15,815 bases of DNA from an uncultured Candidatus Nitrosopelagicus sp. GTDB lineage: Archaea > Thermoproteota > Nitrososphaeria > Nitrososphaerales > Nitrosopumilaceae. Location of the stretch: positions 1 to 15,815 of the forward strand of contig CALBOT010000068.1 of assembly GCA_937896695.1 (NCBI GenBank), read 5' to 3'. Shown here piece by piece: positions 13,802-15,815 of this stretch (position 1 is its first letter; each line of letters begins with the position of its first letter). Made by a program: the position numbers and the translations under genes. The notes beneath the pieces were generated by a model that was not told the DNA's origin, ran no database searches, and was given only the letters and a program-made list of their open reading frames with translations.

Positions 13802-14236
13802 TTGAATATAACTGAGGTTAACAGAATATTTCGAAAATCTATAATCAATGAATTTTTTATTCCAGAATTGACAAAACTTGATTTTAAAAAATCAAATGTC
13901 AAACATCCTGAAATATCTACTGATGGTCTGATGCAATCTAATTTACTTCATATTTTCTTTGATGTTGAAACTGGAAATGATTATCCTGATGGTGATGAAT
14001 GGTTTATCACTGAATTTCTTTTTCCATATCAAATGAAATTACCTGATAATTTGAAGGGAACTGATTATTTTACAACTATCTCTGTAGATGATGGAAAAAA
14101 TTTTTGGCATCATCGTGAATTAGTTCGTTACAAATATGGAAAATCAAAGAAATTAGATGAATCTTTAGATTTTATTGAATCAAAATACAAGGAATTACAT
14201 GAACTAGTTGAACCTCTAGAAAAAGAGATTAAGTAA
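13802..14236 (+). CDS. Hypothetical protein, soluble and acidic, function unknown
   Basis: I do not recognise the 144-residue product. It has no signal peptide, membrane segment or cysteine. An N-terminal stretch with mixed charge (NRIFRKSIINEFFIPELTKLDF) leads to a probable beta-rich core containing HIFFDVETGNDYPDGDEWFI and FWHHRELVRYKYGKSKK. A charged C-terminal helix follows (ESKYKELHELVEPLEKEI). The aromatic and acidic residues around DGDEWF could form a binding surface, but no catalytic motif is evident. The start is TTG 13802; the next in-frame ATG would remove 43 residues. Promoter and ribosome site are weak. Its 3' end overlaps the convergent gene by eight bases. Confidence 0.7.
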   Translation: MNITEVNRIFRKSIINEFFIPELTKLDFKKSNVKHPEISTDGLMQSNLLHIFFDVETGNDYPDGDEWFITEFLFPYQMKLPDNLKGTDYFTTISVDDGKNFWHHRELVRYKYGKSKKLDESLDFIESKYKELHELVEPLEKEIK

Positions 14237-14768
14237 ATAATTTCCATCCATTTTGAGAGTTCACAAATTTCTTCTCATTTGCAAAGACTGTATTTAATCG
14301 CCATCTTGCTGCATCCTGATCAAAATTGTAAATCACTTTACTCACGTTTTTTGGAAGATTTTTCTCATCTAAATGATATGGTAATAATTCAACAACAAAA
14401 TCTATTTTTTCAACTTCCATCTTAAACCATTGACTCTGATCAGACTGAATAATAAAATTAATGTCTGGTTCTCCTGAAAAATTCAATTCAATTCTTAGTG
14501 CTTTGCCATCTCCTCTCCTTCGTTTCATTTCTTTAAAAACTCCTTTTAGTCTATCCCATTCTTTATAATCAAACCATTTGAAAAATTCATCATTAAATGA
14601 ATATGGAAAAGCTATTTCCAAATGACTAACAAATTTTTCTTCATATGTGTTTTCTATCTCTTCATCATCTGTTTGAAATCTTTTATCTAGAATACTTGTA
14701 ATTACATTAATTTCCCATGGAGAAATACCATAATGCTTCATAAATAATGGTTTTATTTGATCTGACAC
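14229..14768 (-). CDS. Hypothetical protein, soluble, function unknown
   Basis: This 179-residue protein is not from a family I recognise. It is charged and aromatic-rich, lacks cysteines and membrane segments, and appears to be alpha helical at the N-terminus (SPWEINVITSILDKRFQ), basic in the middle (FKEMKRRRGDGKALRIELNF) and mixed beta thereafter (INFIIQSDQSQWFKMEVEKI). It starts at GTG 14768, placed for leaderless translation from a TATA element in the 32-base gap to the upstream gene. ATG at residue 10 is an alternative start. It runs convergently into the 13802 gene, with the two stops inside the same eight bases. Confidence 0.7.
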   Translation of the reverse strand: MSDQIKPLFMKHYGISPWEINVITSILDKRFQTDDEEIENTYEEKFVSHLEIAFPYSFNDEFFKWFDYKEWDRLKGVFKEMKRRRGDGKALRIELNFSGEPDINFIIQSDQSQWFKMEVEKIDFVVELLPYHLDEKNLPKNVSKVIYNFDQDAARWRLNTVFANEKKFVNSQNGWKLFT

Positions 14769-14783
14769 GAACTTTATTCTTCT

Positions 14784-14797
14784 AATTAATAATTAAA
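14784..14797 (-). promoter_or_regulatory. TATA region for the minus-strand gene ending at 14229
   Basis: On the minus strand this reads TTTAATTATTAATT, centred about 23 bases before GTG 14768. It fills most of the gap after the preceding minus-strand gene, so the two may be transcribed separately. Confidence 0.45.
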
Positions 14798-14800
14798 GCT

Positions 14801-15352
14801 TCAAAGTGTATGCAAATATTTCCACAAATACATTGCGCCTACAGTTCCAATCATAAACAACATTGGTTTCCATGCAAAAACTGGTATGTCTGGAGTAACT
14901 AATTTTATCTTGTATTCATCTAAAACTTTGTTAACGTATTTGCTGATTCTTTTATTTAAAATATCATATTTTATTCCATTTTTCTTTAAAATTGATTCAA
15001 TTTCATAAATTACTGCAGTACGTTGACTAAACAAATGTTGTAAATAATCTCTGGAAATTTCAACTTCTCCTTGAATTGAAATACTATTTTCTGTATTAGA
15101 AAATAATCTGACGTGCATTTCCCAGGGCTTTTTTAATTTCAATGATAGCCCATCTCCAATTTGCAATGGTTGTTTATGTTCAAATTTCACTGTTGTAAAT
15201 CCTTCATTAAATAGAATTTTTCTCATTTTTTCTGCACTCTCTTTAACAATCAAATGTAATTCTTCAACTCCGGTCATCTTATCAACATGAATTTTTTCAT
15301 CTTTATCATCTTCACATAGAATTGTTTTGGGATATCTAGTTACATACTCCAT
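14801..15352 (-). CDS. Hypothetical protein with a C-terminal membrane anchor
   Basis: No family is recognised. From ATG 15352 the product is 183 residues. The bulk is a soluble, probably alpha/beta domain (MTGVEELHLIVKESAEKMRKI; the middle has LQIGDGLSLKLKKPWEMHVRL; then ISIQGEVEISRDYLQ). A single hydrophobic segment lies at the extreme C-terminus (AWKPMLFMIGTVGAMYLW), followed by only KYLHTL, a tail-anchor layout with the domain in the cytoplasm. The start is chosen because a TATA element sits 27 bases upstream. ATG 15376 and ATG 15433 are in frame, and the longer versions would add Cys/His-containing sequence from an atypical region. Codon use in the body is AT-rich like the neighbours. 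Confidence 0.65.
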   Translation of the reverse strand: MEYVTRYPKTILCEDDKDEKIHVDKMTGVEELHLIVKESAEKMRKILFNEGFTTVKFEHKQPLQIGDGLSLKLKKPWEMHVRLFSNTENSISIQGEVEISRDYLQHLFSQRTAVIYEIESILKKNGIKYDILNKRISKYVNKVLDEYKIKLVTPDIPVFAWKPMLFMIGTVGAMYLWKYLHTL

Positions 15353-15374
15353 TAAATCATATCCAAGAAATCTC

Positions 15375-15383
15375 ATATTTAAT
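15375..15383 (-). promoter_or_regulatory. TATA box supporting the ATG 15352 start
   Basis: The minus strand reads ATTAAATAT, centred at 15379 and 27 bases before ATG 15352. The alternative ATG at 15376 lies inside this element, and no comparable element precedes ATG 15433. Confidence 0.4.
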
Positions 15384-15475
15384 GATATACAATCAGCGAA
15401 ACAAGTATGGTGGTACATTTTTGTTTCTCGCATCCTTTTTGGTCCAATCTCTGGATTGAGTTGTTTTGTACACGC
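15380..15475 (-). other. Possible decayed zinc-finger coding segment
   Basis: In the minus-strand frame continuous with the tail-anchored gene, codons from 15475 read Cys (15472) through EIGPKRMRETKMYHHTCFADC, with a His-x-x-Cys near 15412-15401. The layout resembles the second half of a treble-clef or LIM-like finger. An in-frame TAG at 15476-15478 cuts it from anything upstream, and no good start precedes it except ATG 15433. It could be the remnant of a broken gene or chance; nothing else is evident in 15353-15538. Confidence 0.3.
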
Positions 15476-15538
15476 CTATACTTGTACATATTCGATGTTG
15501 TGCGCGTTGTAACCGTATGCATTTGTTTGCAGCGTGCG

Positions 15539-15679
15539 CTAGAGTTGCTCGTTCCAGTTTTCCATACACGCATTGTAATAGTCGTTGTACTCCTGTTCAC
15601 AATCCATACAATGCTTATCGCTATTGACTGCCCACTCGTCGTTCTTAGGTGTACAGCCACACTCTATACATTTTCTCAT
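15539..15679 (-). CDS. Small zinc-ribbon-like protein, 46 residues
   Basis: On the minus strand, ATG 15679 to TAG 15539 encodes a 46-residue protein with two Cys pairs, C4-x2-C7 (CIECGC) and C24-x2-C27 (CMDC), plus C9 and C38. The second half is acidic and aromatic (EQEYNDYYNACMENWNEQ). The pairs would make a single zinc knuckle structure of 16-residue loop. Codon use is richer in GAG, GAC, AAC and AAG than in neighbouring genes, in keeping with the raised local GC. A long antisense frame on the plus strand (15407-15709) is hydrophobic and is judged a shadow. Promoter and ribosome site are unclear. Zinc binding and reality as a gene are inferences from the motif. Confidence 0.55.
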   Translation of the reverse strand: MRKCIECGCTPKNDEWAVNSDKHCMDCEQEYNDYYNACMENWNEQL

Positions 15680-15774
15680 GATATTTTTAATACGGACAGG
15701 TCGGGCTAATTGAAAAACCTAGGACGCATCTTCATTAACTGTAAAATTACCAGATAAAACATTAAAAATATCAT
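15678..15774. repeat. 14-bp perfect inverted repeat, arms 69 bases apart
   Basis: ATGATATTTTTAAT at 15678-15691 is the exact reverse complement of ATTAAAAATATCAT at 15761-15774. The left arm overlaps the start codon of the 46-residue minus-strand gene, and the right arm ends one base before an ATG on the plus strand (15776). The 69-base spacer includes a GC-rich patch (CGGACAGGTCGGGC). No further gene is supported between 15680 and the window end. Confidence 0.75.
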
Positions 15775-15815
15775 TATGAAAAAAATTGTTAAATTTCCGT
15801 ACCCAGATTTTTGAA

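Noticed and set aside
15466..15655. Three TGTACA palindromes in the GC-rich island
   Set aside because: Spacing is irregular and two fall within coding frames as Cys-Thr or similar codons; not convincing as operator sites.
15776..15814. Plus-strand ATG frame of 12 codons after the inverted repeat
   Set aside because: It stops within the window at TGA 15812 and is too short to support as a gene; could be a leader peptide but nothing confirms it.
15710..15815. Minus-strand hydrophobic frame entering from the right edge and ending at TAG near 15708
   Set aside because: Strings of F, I, L and M arise easily from AT-rich non-coding DNA, and no start or family feature is visible.
1..15815. CRISPR array, insertion sequence, rRNA or integrase gene
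   Set aside because: No regularly spaced repeats, transposase or recombinase motifs, or rRNA-like stretches were seen.

Overview
The window reads as a piece of an ammonia-oxidising Thaumarchaeota (Nitrososphaerota) chromosome, closest in style to Nitrosopumilus or Nitrosarchaeum. Support comes from the very AT-rich DNA, the archaeal-type proteins (Sec61-like SecY, archaeal adenylate kinase, Cbf5-type pseudouridine synthase, fused gamma-alpha 2-oxoacid:ferredoxin oxidoreductase), an intron-containing tRNA, TATA boxes about 22-30 bases upstream of start codons (leaderless transcripts), and many TTG and GTG starts. The species assignment is inference from gene content, not from a search.

Bases 1-7962, all on the plus strand, are a housekeeping block. 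It opens with the tail of an acidic, proline-rich protein and argF. Then comes a tightly packed, mostly overlapping run that is the distal half of the archaeal spc ribosomal operon: uL18, uS5, uL30, uL15, SecY, adenylate kinase, an EMC3/YidC-like membrane protein, cytidylate kinase, Cbf5/TruB and a membrane-anchored BsuPI-like protein. Ribosome assembly, membrane protein insertion, nucleotide kinases and RNA modification are therefore probably co-expressed. A tRNA-Ser(GGA) gene with a 15-base intron follows at 8017-8118.

Bases 8142-13754 hold a 2-oxoacid/2-hydroxyacid metabolism neighbourhood: an L-2-hydroxyglutarate oxidase-like flavoprotein, a small Cys/His protein, a D-2-hydroxyacid dehydrogenase on the minus strand, and the two subunits of a 2-oxoacid:ferredoxin oxidoreductase. 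A 44-residue protein with eight cysteines starts at TTG 10753 and ends one base before the oxidoreductase alpha subunit. It appears to share one bidirectional TATA region with the divergent dehydrogenase and to be translationally coupled to the oxidoreductase. It is the most interesting new object in the window.

Bases 13802-15815 are accessory in character: two convergent lineage-type hypothetical proteins, a C-terminally membrane-anchored protein, and then a compositional island (about 15400-15680, near 45% GC). The island encodes a 46-residue zinc-ribbon-like protein, a possible broken zinc-finger frame separated by amber codons, and one arm of a 14-bp perfect inverted repeat. It may mark the edge of an acquired segment. 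Many genes here use leaderless promoters or Shine-Dalgarno sites matching GGAGGTGAT, and both were used to choose starts.
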